Below are positions 25,719 to 34,618 of a DNA stretch of 64,000 nucleotides, piece by piece. The notes beneath the pieces were generated by a model. It searched no databases. It was not told the origin of the DNA and saw only the letters and a list, made by a program, of their open reading frames with translations. Made by a program: the position numbers and the translations under genes. Origin of the DNA: JAWMQL01 sp033283165 (lineage in GTDB: Bacteria; Pseudomonadota; Gammaproteobacteria; Pseudomonadales; Halieaceae). The stretch's first letter is position 1. Each line of letters begins with the position of its first letter. The stretch is from positions 186,001-250,000 of the forward strand of contig JAWMQL010000008.1 in assembly GCA_033283165.1 (NCBI GenBank), written 5' to 3'.

Positions 25719-26732
25719 ATGCAGTTTGCCGGTAGTCATATCCTGTCCATCACCCAGTTTGAGCGGGCCGATGTCGAGCGTATTTTCGCCGTTGCGGATT
25801 GCATGGAACCCTATGCCCACCGGCGCCGCGTCACCAAGGTGCTGGACGGGGCGATACTCGGTTCCATGTTCTTCGAACCCAGTACCCGCACCCGGGTCAG
25901 TTTTGGCAGCGCGTTCAACCTGCTTGGCGGCGAGGTGCGGGAAACCACCGGTTTCGAACACTCGGCCATCGCCAAGGGTGAGTCCCTGTACGACACGGCG
26001 CGGGTCCTGAGTGGTTATTCCGACGCTATCGTCATGCGCCACCCGGCGGAGGGTTCGGTGGCCGAGTTTGCTGCCGCCAGCCGGGTCCCGGTACTGAACG
26101 GCGGCGACGGCAGTAATGAGCACCCCAGCCAGGCCCTGCTCGACCTGTACACCATCAAGAGTGAACTGGCGGACAAGGGCCGGGCACTGGACGGCCTGCG
26201 CATCGCCATGGTGGGAGACCTGCGCTTTGGCCGCACCGTGCACTCCCTGTGCAAGTTGCTGTGCCTGTACGATCGTATCCAGGTGGTGCTGGTGTCACCG
26301 CGGGAATTGCGGATGCCGGGTGAGATCCTGGAGGAGGTACGCACGGCCGGCCACCAGGTGCTGGAATCGGACCAGCTGGAGGAGAGTATTGCCCATGTGG
26401 ATATCGTCTACTCCACCCGAATCCAGGAAGAGCGCTTTTCCAGCCAGGAGGAGGCCGACCTGTACCGCGGCCGTTTCCGCCTCAATCAGGCCATTTATAC
26501 CCGCCACTGCGAGCCCAACACGGTGATCATGCACCCCCTGCCGCGGGATTCCCGTGAACACGCCCAGGAACTCGACGTGGACCTCAATGAAAACCCCAAC
26601 CTGGCCATCTTCCGCCAGACGGATAACGGGGTGCTGGTGCGCATGGCGCTGTTTGCGCTGGTACTGGACGTGGTCGAGCAGGTGGACCAGCACGCCCGGG
26701 ACGTCAACTGGTACACCGCGGGACGCTTCTAA
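25719..26732 (+). CDS. pyrB: Aspartate carbamoyltransferase catalytic chain
   Basis: A 337-residue protein. FFEPSTRTRVSF (51-62) is the carbamoyl-phosphate loop. DAIVMRHPAEGSVAEF, NGGDGSNEHPSQALLDLYTI and AMVGDLRFGRTVHSL match catalytic chains, and VIMHPLPRDSREHAQELD holds the C-terminal HPLPR site. It makes N-carbamoyl-aspartate in pyrimidine synthesis. The DGSNEHPSQ and YSDAIVMRHP signatures favour aspartate over ornithine carbamoyltransferase. No regulatory pyrI or pyrC is adjacent. nudF overlaps its stop (TAATG). Confidence 0.93.
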   Translation: MQFAGSHILSITQFERADVERIFAVADCMEPYAHRRRVTKVLDGAILGSMFFEPSTRTRVSFGSAFNLLGGEVRETTGFEHSAIAKGESLYDTARVLSGYSDAIVMRHPAEGSVAEFAAASRVPVLNGGDGSNEHPSQALLDLYTIKSELADKGRALDGLRIAMVGDLRFGRTVHSLCKLLCLYDRIQVVLVSPRELRMPGEILEEVRTAGHQVLESDQLEESIAHVDIVYSTRIQEERFSSQEEADLYRGRFRLNQAIYTRHCEPNTVIMHPLPRDSREHAQELDVDLNENPNLAIFRQTDNGVLVRMALFALVLDVVEQVDQHARDVNWYTAGRF

Positions 26733-27370
26733 TGGCCTTCGAGTTACGCTTCGGGCCCGATGCCGTGCGGGTCCTGGAGGATGAGACCGTTTACAGCGGG
26801 CACTTCCAGATGCGCCGGCTGACCCTGGAGCACCGCCTGTTCGGCGGCGGCTGGGGCAGGCCGCTGGTGCGCGAACTGTTCGAGCGCGGCGACGCGGTGG
26901 GGGTGCTGCCCTATGACCCGGTTGCAGACCAGCTGGTGCTGATAGAACAATTCCGCCCCGGCGCCCTGGGCGATCGCCATAGCCCGTGGATGCTGGAACT
27001 GGTGGCGGGGATCGTCGAGCGCGGCGAAAGTGACGAGGAAGTCGTCCACCGGGAAGCCATGGAAGAGGCCGGGTGTACCCTGTCGCGGCTGGAACCCATA
27101 GCTTCCTACTATCCCAGTTCCGGAGCCTGCAGCGAGCACGTGCGGCTGTTTTGCGGCCAGGTAAGCGAGGCTGGTGTCGGCGGCATTCACGGTCTGGCGG
27201 ACGAGGGCGAGGACATCCTGGTCCACGCGATGCCGCGCGCGGAGGCAATGGAGTTGCTGGCCGGCGACCGCGTGCCCAACGGTCACACGCTGATCGCACT
27301 GCAGTGGCTGTGTATTCACGGGGATAGCCTGCGCCGGCAGTGGCTGGATGCGGAAGAGGCGCGGACCTGA
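26732..27370 (+). CDS. nudF: ADP-ribose pyrophosphatase (Nudix)
   Basis: A 212-residue Nudix hydrolase. The Nudix box GX5EX7REXXEEXG is exact at residues 93-114 (G93, E99, R107-E108, E111-E112, G114). The preceding VLIEQFRPGAL and following SYYPSSGACSEHVRLF are typical of ADP-ribose pyrophosphatases of the NudF type. It hydrolyses ADP-ribose to AMP and ribose 5-phosphate in the cytoplasm. The start ATG overlaps the pyrB stop by one base, and murJ follows immediately. Confidence 0.93.
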   Translation: MAFELRFGPDAVRVLEDETVYSGHFQMRRLTLEHRLFGGGWGRPLVRELFERGDAVGVLPYDPVADQLVLIEQFRPGALGDRHSPWMLELVAGIVERGESDEEVVHREAMEEAGCTLSRLEPIASYYPSSGACSEHVRLFCGQVSEAGVGGIHGLADEGEDILVHAMPRAEAMELLAGDRVPNGHTLIALQWLCIHGDSLRRQWLDAEEART

Positions 27371-27371
27371 T

Positions 27372-28967
27372 ATGAGTGACGGTCCCGTCGCGGACAGCCA
27401 GGACAAACGGGGGAGTCTGCTGCGTTCCAGTGCCACTGTCGGCAGTGTCACCATGCTGTCACGGGTGCTCGGTCTGCTGCGCGACGTGGTGATCGCTGCC
27501 TTCGTCGGGGCCAGCGCCAACGCCGACGCCTTTTTTATTGCCTTCAAGATTCCCAATTTCCTGCGCCGCCTGTTTGCCGAGGGCGCCTTTTCCCAGGCCT
27601 TCGTCCCGGTGCTGTCGGACTACAAGGAACAGGGCAGCGCGGTGGCGGTGCGGGAGTTGATCAACCGGGTGGCGGGGGTGCTGGGGGGCAGCCTGCTCCT
27701 GTTAAGCTCGCTCGCAGTGCTGGCCGCGCCCGTGGTGACCATGCTGTTCGCCCCGGGGTTTATCAACCAGCCGGAAAAATTTGAACTCACCGCGGAACTC
27801 ATTCGCATCACTTTTCCCTACCTGATGCTGATTTCCATGACCGGGCTGTGTGGTGCCATCCTCAACTCCTACGGCCGCTTCGCAGTGCCCGCTTTCACCC
27901 CGGTACTGCTCAACCTTTCGCTCATTTTCGCCGCGGTGGTGGCGTCGCCCTGGTTTGCCGAGCCGGTTTTTGCCCTGGCCTGGGGGGTATTCTTTGCGGG
28001 CCTGATCCAGCTGCTGTTCCAGCTGCCCTCGCTGTACCGCCTGGACCTGGTGCCGAGGCCCCACTGGGATACCCGCCACGAGGGCGTGCGGCGTATTCTC
28101 AAACTGATGGTGCCGGCCCTGTTCGGGGTGTCGGTCAGCCAGATCAACCTGCTGCTGGATACGGTGATCGCCTCCTTCCTGCCCACCGGCAGCGTGTCCT
28201 GGCTGTACTACTCCGATCGCCTGACCGAACTGCCGCTGGGGGTATTTGGTATTGCGATTGCCACGGTAATCCTGCCCAACCTGTCCGCCCACCAGTCGGC
28301 CGCCCGCGGGGAGGCCTTCAGCGGCACCCTGGACTGGGCGGTGCGCTCGGTTCTGTTGATCGGGGCCCCGGCGGCGGTGGCCCTGTTGCTGCTGGCCGAG
28401 CCCATATTGATCACCCTGTTCCAGTACGGCGCCCTGCAGCCGGCCGATGTCACCATGGCGGCCTTCAGCCTGCGCGCTTACACCCTGGGGCTGCTGGCCT
28501 TCATGCTGGTGAAAGTGCTGGCGCCGGGCTATTACGCGCGCAAGGATATGGTCACGCCGGTCAAGATCGGGATAACGGCCATGGTATCCAACATGGTCCT
28601 GAACGTGGCCTTCGTGCTGCCGCTTTACTATCAGTACAACCTCGGTCACGTCGGCCTGGCCCTGGCCACCAGTGTGTCTGCCTGGCTCAATGCCGGTCTG
28701 CTGTTGCGCGGCTTGCAGCGCCAGGGAGTGTACCGCTTCCAGCCGGCCTGGCGGCTGTTCGGGCTGCGCCTGCTGGCTGCCACGGGGGTGATGACAGCGG
28801 TCCTGTTGTGGCTGCAGCGTCCCGTTGACCTGTGGCTTGACTGGGGCTGGCAACGCCGTGCGCTGGAGATCAGCCTGGTTTGCTGTGCGGGGATGGCCGC
28901 CTACCTGTGTAGCCACCTGGCGCTGGGCACCCGGCTGCGGCACCTGCGCTCACCCGCGGAGCATTGA
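27372..28967 (+). CDS. murJ: Lipid II flippase MurJ
   Basis: A 531-residue protein from ATG 27372, one base after the nudF stop; an in-frame ATG at 27348 inside nudF would add eight residues. It has about 14 membrane helices. The start LLRSSATVGSVTMLSRVLGLLRD, with GASANADAFFIAFKIPN and RRLFAEGAFSQAFVPV, is the MviN/MurJ signature including the essential early Arg residues. It flips lipid II for peptidoglycan synthesis. In many gammaproteobacteria murJ is followed by ribF; here a 6.6 kb block intervenes. The next gene overlaps by one base (TGATG). Confidence 0.96.
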   Translation: MSDGPVADSQDKRGSLLRSSATVGSVTMLSRVLGLLRDVVIAAFVGASANADAFFIAFKIPNFLRRLFAEGAFSQAFVPVLSDYKEQGSAVAVRELINRVAGVLGGSLLLLSSLAVLAAPVVTMLFAPGFINQPEKFELTAELIRITFPYLMLISMTGLCGAILNSYGRFAVPAFTPVLLNLSLIFAAVVASPWFAEPVFALAWGVFFAGLIQLLFQLPSLYRLDLVPRPHWDTRHEGVRRILKLMVPALFGVSVSQINLLLDTVIASFLPTGSVSWLYYSDRLTELPLGVFGIAIATVILPNLSAHQSAARGEAFSGTLDWAVRSVLLIGAPAAVALLLLAEPILITLFQYGALQPADVTMAAFSLRAYTLGLLAFMLVKVLAPGYYARKDMVTPVKIGITAMVSNMVLNVAFVLPLYYQYNLGHVGLALATSVSAWLNAGLLLRGLQRQGVYRFQPAWRLFGLRLLAATGVMTAVLLWLQRPVDLWLDWGWQRRALEISLVCCAGMAAYLCSHLALGTRLRHLRSPAEH

Positions 28968-29722
28968 TGGAAGCCAACGTCTACCAGCAATTCCTCGAGC
29001 TGGAACGTGACCACTGGTGGTTCCGCGGCCGCCGCCGCGTCTACCTGGAGTTACTGGCGGGCGAACTGGGCGAGGATCGTGGTTTGGCCCTGGACCTGGG
29101 CTGTGGCCTGGGGGGCTTCCTGCCGCCCCTGAGCGAACTCGGCTTCGAGGTGATCGCGGCGGATATGGATTTCGACAGCCTGGGTTACTGCCGGCAGCGC
29201 GGATTCGCGGCCAGCAGCCAGGTGGACTGCTACCGGCTGCCTTTTCCCGATAACAGCTTCGACCTGGTGACCCTGTTTGACGTGGTGGAACACATCGAGG
29301 ACGACGGCCGGGTGCTGGCGGAGGTGGCGCGTATCCTGAAACCGGGTGGCCGGGTGATGCTCTCGGTGCCGGCCTACCAGTTCCTGTACGCCAATAACGA
29401 TCGCGCCGCCCGGCACTACCGGCGCTATTCCCGCGCCAGGGTCGCAGCCCTGTTTGCGGATGCCGGGCTGGAGGTGCGGCGCAACAGCCACGCCAACGTA
29501 CTGCTGTTCCCGCTGATCCTGCCGCTCGTGCTCTCGCTCAAGCTGGCGGAGACCCTGTTTCTCAAACAGAAAAAGAGCGACCACACCAACCTCAGCCTGC
29601 CCCTGCCGGACTGGGTGCATGCACTGCTTTACCGCGTGTTTGCCGCCGAACTGGTGCTGTCACGGCACGTGGATATCCCGGTCGGGCACTCCATCGCCGC
29701 CATTGCAAGCAAGCCCCGCTGA
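28967..29722 (+). CDS. SAM-dependent methyltransferase (class I)
   Basis: A 251-residue protein, ATG overlapping the murJ stop. The N-terminal LERDHWWFRGRRRVYLELL motif is typical of a group that methylates polyisoprenoid or glycan-related substrates. ALDLGCGLGGFLPPL (41-55) is the SAM loop, VIAADMDFDSLGYC motif II, and FDLVTLFDVVEHIEDDGRVL with EVARILKPGGRVMLSVPAY motifs III-IV. RAARHYRRYSRARVAALFAD is also typical. The C-terminus has two hydrophobic segments, so it may sit on the inner membrane. Its substrate is unknown. It begins the block inserted between murJ and ribF. Confidence 0.85.
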   Translation: MEANVYQQFLELERDHWWFRGRRRVYLELLAGELGEDRGLALDLGCGLGGFLPPLSELGFEVIAADMDFDSLGYCRQRGFAASSQVDCYRLPFPDNSFDLVTLFDVVEHIEDDGRVLAEVARILKPGGRVMLSVPAYQFLYANNDRAARHYRRYSRARVAALFADAGLEVRRNSHANVLLFPLILPLVLSLKLAETLFLKQKKSDHTNLSLPLPDWVHALLYRVFAAELVLSRHVDIPVGHSIAAIASKPR

Positions 29723-29771
29723 GGGCGCTTGTGATAAACTGCGGCCCTGACGACCTCGCAGGCTCCCCTGG

Positions 29772-30806
29772 ATGAGTAACCCCCTACACATGGCAACCGC
29801 GATAGCGGATTACCTGGCGACGCGGCGCATGAAGCACATGATCGTGCACGTCACCACGGCCTGTAATTTTCGCTGTGACCATTGCTTTGTGGATTTCGAG
29901 TCTTCCAAGCGGGACATGAAACTGGCTGACTTCCAGCGCCTGGCCGCGGACAGTGATCCCCTGCTGTGGCTGGATATTTCAGGGGGGGAACCCTTCCTGC
30001 GCAAGGACCTGGCGGACATCATCTGCGCTTTCGACAGCAAGATCGTCCACATCCCCACCAATGGCTCCCTGATTCCGCAGATGATGAAGCAGTTGCGCGC
30101 GATACGGGAACGGGACGACCGCGAGATCATTATCGGTCTCAGCGTGGACGGTCTGGCGGAGACCCATGACAGCATCCGCAAGACCGAGGGCAGCTACGAC
30201 CAGGTGTGGCAGGCGTTCGACGCCCTGCGCGAGCTGGACGGGGTATTCGTCAAGGTCTGCACCGTCATCAACCGCAACAACTTCAACGAGATCATTCCCC
30301 TGATGGAGGACGTGCAGAGTCGCGGCGTCGATTTTCACTCGGTGATTCTGCTGCGGGACGAGGGCAACACCATCGATCCCACCATGTCCCTGCCCACCCT
30401 GATTGAGTTGCGCGCCCTGGGCAAGGAGATGTTCCCTATCCTGGAGCGCTACGACTACGGCAAGTCCAGCCTGTCTGCCGGGATCCTGCGTAACTTTCAC
30501 CGCTACCTGTGGAATACCTCGCTGGAGATTCTGGAAAAACAGACCCAGGTGATTCCCTGTCTGGCGGGGCAGAGCCAGCTGGTGGTCTATGGCGATGGCC
30601 AGGTGTCTTCCTGCGAGATGCTGCCGCCGGTGGGTAATGTAAAGGAACAGCGCCTGCCCGATATCATCCAGAGCGACGCCTATCGGGCGCAGGTCGAGAT
30701 GATCCGCAACAAGGGCTGTCACTGCACCCACAACTGCGCCATGCTCGACAGTATCTTCTTCAACCCGGCCAACCTGCCGAAGCTGTTATTCAAGCCCGCC
30801 ATCTGA
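29772..30806 (+). CDS. Radical SAM protein with SPASM-like C-terminus
   Basis: A 344-residue protein. HVTTACNFRCDHCFVDFESS (26-45) holds the CxxxCxxC cluster motif (C31, C35, C38). LDISGGEPFLRKDLADII is the GGE segment and IIIGLSVDGLAETHD the beta-strand with the SAM ribose contact. The C-terminal region has more cysteines (SSCEMLPPVGN; KGCHCTHNC), which could bind auxiliary iron-sulfur clusters as in SPASM/Twitch proteins. These enzymes often modify peptides or do radical chemistry on sugars and lipids. No precursor peptide gene is visible nearby. The substrate is unknown, and the context suggests envelope chemistry. Confidence 0.85.
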   Translation: MSNPLHMATAIADYLATRRMKHMIVHVTTACNFRCDHCFVDFESSKRDMKLADFQRLAADSDPLLWLDISGGEPFLRKDLADIICAFDSKIVHIPTNGSLIPQMMKQLRAIRERDDREIIIGLSVDGLAETHDSIRKTEGSYDQVWQAFDALRELDGVFVKVCTVINRNNFNEIIPLMEDVQSRGVDFHSVILLRDEGNTIDPTMSLPTLIELRALGKEMFPILERYDYGKSSLSAGILRNFHRYLWNTSLEILEKQTQVIPCLAGQSQLVVYGDGQVSSCEMLPPVGNVKEQRLPDIIQSDAYRAQVEMIRNKGCHCTHNCAMLDSIFFNPANLPKLLFKPAI

Positions 30807-30810
30807 AGCG

Positions 30811-31761
30811 ATGATCCGCTGCTGCGTGTTTATCCCGTTCCTCGGGCGCCTGGAACAGGTGGCGGCCCTGGTGGGCCAGTTGCTGCCCCAGTGTCAACCC
30901 GACACCGCCATATTGCTGGTCAACGACGGCGGCGCGGCGGATGAGGTCGAAAGTTACCTGCAGCCCTTGCTGCAATCGGGACCGGCGTGCCTGCTGCATC
31001 ACGAGGGTAACCGGGGGGTTGCGGCCGCCCGTAATACCGCCATCGACTGGTGTCGGGAGCGCGAGGTCGAGCTGCTGGTGATGGTGGACAGCGACTGCCG
31101 GGTGGATGGGGAATTTATCTCCGGCCACCGCGCCCTGCACCGGGAGCACCCGGAGGTGGCCTGCTTCGGCTGCGGCGTCGTGGGCACGGGGCGCTCGCTA
31201 TGGGCGGACCTGGACCGGATTGTTTCCTGGGTGCACGCCATGCCTCTCGGAGCGGCCCATCCGGTACCTGGCCTGTACCATCTGCCCACCACCAATTTCA
31301 GTGTCAAGCTCGCCGCCCTGAATGGCATGGACCCGGTATTTGACGCCCGTCTCAACACCGGTGAGGACGCCCTGCTGATCCGGCGCTTGCGGGAACGGGG
31401 GGCGCCCGTGTGGTTTGCCCCGCGACCGCGAATTCTGCACGCGGACCGGGAGCGATTGCGGGACGTGATCGCCCACCATTACGCCTGGGGTCATCACCAG
31501 TATTTCGTGCAGCTCGGTAACAACCTGTCAGCGCGTGCCTTTAACCCGTTCTACCGGGCGCTGTTCCTCCTGATGTTCTTGCCCCTGTCGCCCCTGTACG
31601 CGCTGGCAGGCGCCAGCCTCAACCTGCTGCCCTGGCTGCGTCACCGGCCCCGCTACCTGCTGGCCTTCCCCGCTGTCTACGGTCTCTGGCTGGCAAAATC
31701 GGTGGCGGTGATGGAGGCGGCAGTCAGGCCCCGCCACTGTCTGCGTCCGCCAGTACCCTGA
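30811..31761 (+). CDS. GT2 family glycosyltransferase
   Basis: A 316-residue protein starting 4 bases after the radical SAM gene. IRCCVFIPFLGRLEQV, AILLVNDGGAADEV, NRGVAAARNTAID and VMVDSDCRVDGEF (DxD site) form the GT-A domain. TGEDALLIRRLRERG is the catalytic acidic motif. Two hydrophobic helices at the C-terminus (FYRALFLLMFLPLSPLYAL; LLAFPAVYGLWLAKSV) would anchor it to the membrane, as in polyprenyl-phosphate glycosyltransferases. Its 3' end overlaps the 3' end of the convergent 949-residue gene by 38 bases. Confidence 0.86.
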   Translation: MIRCCVFIPFLGRLEQVAALVGQLLPQCQPDTAILLVNDGGAADEVESYLQPLLQSGPACLLHHEGNRGVAAARNTAIDWCREREVELLVMVDSDCRVDGEFISGHRALHREHPEVACFGCGVVGTGRSLWADLDRIVSWVHAMPLGAAHPVPGLYHLPTTNFSVKLAALNGMDPVFDARLNTGEDALLIRRLRERGAPVWFAPRPRILHADRERLRDVIAHHYAWGHHQYFVQLGNNLSARAFNPFYRALFLLMFLPLSPLYALAGASLNLLPWLRHRPRYLLAFPAVYGLWLAKSVAVMEAAVRPRHCLRPPVP

Positions 31762-34573
31762 GGGTTGCGGTGTTTACGGTATGGGGCGCTGCGGCGCGGA
31801 GCTGCAGATTGTCCAGGCTCTCCCGGCGGCTCCAGTGCCAGAACAGGCTGATGCGAATCCGGTAGCGGTGCCGGCCGGGCCGCAGGCCCAGGGCCATCTG
31901 TGGTGCCCCGGCGAAGCTGATTTCGGCGCGCTGTGCGATGCTGGACTGTATGTCCAGGTCCAGGTAACAGGGGCGCAGGGTACAGGGATTGTCGAACCGT
32001 GCCGGGCCCAGCCGCGTTCCGCCGTCTTCGGACTTTGCGGGCGGCATCGGCAGCACGGCGCTGAACTGCTCAGCCACCTCGTCCAGGGTCGCCCAGAGCA
32101 CCGGCACCTGGTCCAGTTCCACGAATTGCTCCAGGTAATTGTAGGGCAGTGGCTCCACTTCCCGGGCCAGTTTGGGCGGCAGATTCAGCGCTTTTCCCGG
32201 CCGCCGTTCGCAACTGTTGCTACTGCCCTGTCGCCGGTCCAGCCACAGGTCGAACTTCCCGATCCGGGCGCAGGGCGTAAAACGCGGGTACAGGTACTCG
32301 GCAATCAGGTAGGAGCGCAGGGCGTTGTCCACCCCGTCCAGCGCATCCCACTGGCTGTTGCGGCGAAATACCACCAGCGGCAGGCGCTGCTGCCGATACC
32401 AGCGATCCAGCTGTGCAACGGTCGCCCGCTGAATGCTGTCCGAGCTCTGGTAAATCGTTTCCATCACGAACACCGGTAACTCGACCCCGGCCAGGGCATA
32501 TAGCATGGGGCCATTGGAAAAATCGTACAGGGTCTCGCCGGGCTGCAGGCTGGCGCGCAGCACCTCGCTGGCCAGATGCATTTTTTGCGCCTGGTCATCC
32601 AGCCTCCGGGTACTGTCGGTCCACCGGGGCAGCGGCCGGCCGGTGAGGGGGAACGGGTACTCCCAGGCGGGTTGGTGGCGAAAGCCGGCGTTCATCAGGT
32701 TGTGCTCCGGCCGAGGCAGCAGCGCGAAGGTCAGTGCCACGAAACCTGCGAGCAAGGGTAGCCGCCACCGCGCTGCCGGCCAGTGCGGCAGGCGCAGCAG
32801 GAACAGGAGCAGCACCAGCAGGTGAAAATAGGGCTTGAACTGGCCCTCGACCAGGGAATGACGATGCAGGGAACGCAGGGAAATGATCAGGCCCACCGCC
32901 GTCAGGAACAGGATCAGCAGGTCCAGTAACTGTGCGCTGGACCAGCTTCGGGCCCGCAGCAGTTGCGCCGCGCTGTAGCCGGCGACGAGGCAGGATGCCA
33001 GGGGCAGCAGCAGGAATTGCAGGACGAAGAGGTAATTGACCTCCTCGTAGAAATGTTCGTAGGACACCACCAGTACCTGCGCTGACAGATAGCGGGTCAG
33101 CAGCGACAGCTGGTTGGCGAAATCCGCTCCGCCCACCGTCAGACGGTAGACCAGTACGGTCACGAGGGCGAGCAGAACGCCGCTGACACAGGCCGCCAGC
33201 CAGCCGCGCCAGTCCCGTTCCGGCCAGGCCCGCAGGGTGGCCAGCACCAGGTTCCCGGCGGTGGTGGCGACTCCGAAGTCCGGGCGCCAAAGGGCCAGCA
33301 GCAGGGTCAGAGACCACTGGCGCAGCCACCAGCGGCGCTGCGCCCGGTGGTCCTCCGGCAACAGCAACAGGTGCAGGGCGGGGAGCAGCAGCGGCGTGTA
33401 ATACGGCTGCACCAGATGGTAGGAGGGCAGCAGCCACAGCATCAGGAACGCGCCGCGCGGATCGAGCAGGCGGCTCAGCAGGGAGAACAGCACCAGCACG
33501 GCCAGGCCGCGCATCAGCCAGCCGAGAAAATAGCCGTTACCCCAGATAAGGCTTTCCAGTGGTGTGGCGTCATTCAACCACTGGTACAGCAGGTGCGGGA
33601 ACAGGTCGAACAGGCCGTGCACCGGCAGGTAGTCGATGAAGGGCAGGGCGCCGAAATCGGCCAGCTGCTGCAGTGGCACCACCCGCTCACCCAGGTGAAA
33701 CAGGTCGTAACTGCGATACGCGATGTCAGCACTGTACTGGTTGATGATGACGGAGGTGATCAACACGCACAGCGCGGCAAAGCTGACTGTCGGCCGGGCC
33801 GGCCGCCCCGCCAGGTACCACCACAGGCCCGCCAGCAGGACCTGCGCTGCGAATAACAGTTCGTGGGCCAGCGCCAGGTCAAAGCGAGAGGCCAGGGTGT
33901 AGCGCAACTCGTTGGCGCCGATAAAAAACAGCGGCGCCAGCAGCACGAGGTATTGCCCGGCTGACCACCAGGGCCGGGCGCACAGGGAGCGCATGCGTTC
34001 TGGCTGCAATCGCTGCACTGCCAGGGGCAGGCATACCAGGCCGGCCCAGCACAACCAGAACAGGACGGGCCGGTCGCCGCCGCTGTACAGCGCGATCACA
34101 GTGGCAGCCTGCCAGCTGCCCGTTAACAGATCGGGGAAGGCCTGCTCCAGGTCCAGTCGCCGGCACAACTGGTAAATGGCCAGCACCGCCAGGCACAGTC
34201 CCCCCGCCTGCCAGAACAGGTTGTCGTTGGTACGCAGCGCGAGCAGGGCGTTGCCCGCCAGGCATGCCGCCAGTAGCCAGTGGGTATTTTCCGCTGCCGG
34301 CGCCGGGCTGCCGGCGGTGGCCGCCGGTCGCAGGAACAGCGCGGTTGACAGACACAGGCAGGCCAGTATGGAGAGGATATACAGGTTGTTGCGAAAATAG
34401 GGATTGGCGTCGCGCAGCAGGGTGATACCGATGATGCGGTCCTCGAAACCGGTGAAGTGCGGTGACAACAGCAGAGTGGCGCCCAGCGCCGCCAGCGCGC
34501 AGGTGAGCAGGACCAGCCGAAGTGATAGTATCAGCCCCTGTTGTGGTTCTGCGGCCTGGGTGTCTGCGGGCAC
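31724..34573 (-). CDS. Large multi-pass membrane protein, GT-C-like
   Basis: A 949-residue protein (GTG start). The first ~640 residues form about a dozen or more hydrophobic helices with short loops (ILSLRLVLLTCALAALGATL to LPLLAGFVALTFALLP). An early acidic loop (FTGFEDRIIGITLLRDANPY) follows helix 1, where GT-C glycosyltransferases carry catalytic acids. The last ~300 residues are soluble, with a sandwich-like C-terminus (RPCYLDLDIQSSIAQRAEIS). This layout fits GT-C transferases that use polyprenyl-linked sugars. I do not recognise a named family. It is divergent from the UbiA-family gene, with 45 bases between starts, and overlaps the upstream GT2 gene tail to tail. Confidence 0.7.
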   Translation of the reverse strand: MPADTQAAEPQQGLILSLRLVLLTCALAALGATLLLSPHFTGFEDRIIGITLLRDANPYFRNNLYILSILACLCLSTALFLRPAATAGSPAPAAENTHWLLAACLAGNALLALRTNDNLFWQAGGLCLAVLAIYQLCRRLDLEQAFPDLLTGSWQAATVIALYSGGDRPVLFWLCWAGLVCLPLAVQRLQPERMRSLCARPWWSAGQYLVLLAPLFFIGANELRYTLASRFDLALAHELLFAAQVLLAGLWWYLAGRPARPTVSFAALCVLITSVIINQYSADIAYRSYDLFHLGERVVPLQQLADFGALPFIDYLPVHGLFDLFPHLLYQWLNDATPLESLIWGNGYFLGWLMRGLAVLVLFSLLSRLLDPRGAFLMLWLLPSYHLVQPYYTPLLLPALHLLLLPEDHRAQRRWWLRQWSLTLLLALWRPDFGVATTAGNLVLATLRAWPERDWRGWLAACVSGVLLALVTVLVYRLTVGGADFANQLSLLTRYLSAQVLVVSYEHFYEEVNYLFVLQFLLLPLASCLVAGYSAAQLLRARSWSSAQLLDLLILFLTAVGLIISLRSLHRHSLVEGQFKPYFHLLVLLLFLLRLPHWPAARWRLPLLAGFVALTFALLPRPEHNLMNAGFRHQPAWEYPFPLTGRPLPRWTDSTRRLDDQAQKMHLASEVLRASLQPGETLYDFSNGPMLYALAGVELPVFVMETIYQSSDSIQRATVAQLDRWYRQQRLPLVVFRRNSQWDALDGVDNALRSYLIAEYLYPRFTPCARIGKFDLWLDRRQGSSNSCERRPGKALNLPPKLAREVEPLPYNYLEQFVELDQVPVLWATLDEVAEQFSAVLPMPPAKSEDGGTRLGPARFDNPCTLRPCYLDLDIQSSIAQRAEISFAGAPQMALGLRPGRHRYRIRISLFWHWSRRESLDNLQLRAAAPHTVNTATLRVLADADSGGA

Positions 34574-34618
34574 GTCGGAAATCCGTCAATTCTTATTGGA
34601 GGTTCGCAGAGTCAGCTC

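Noticed and set aside
25719..26732. Ornithine carbamoyltransferase
   Set aside because: The DGSNEHPSQ, DAIVMRHP and GDLRFGRTVHSL blocks fit aspartate carbamoyltransferase, and the OTC-specific C-terminal Cys motif is missing.
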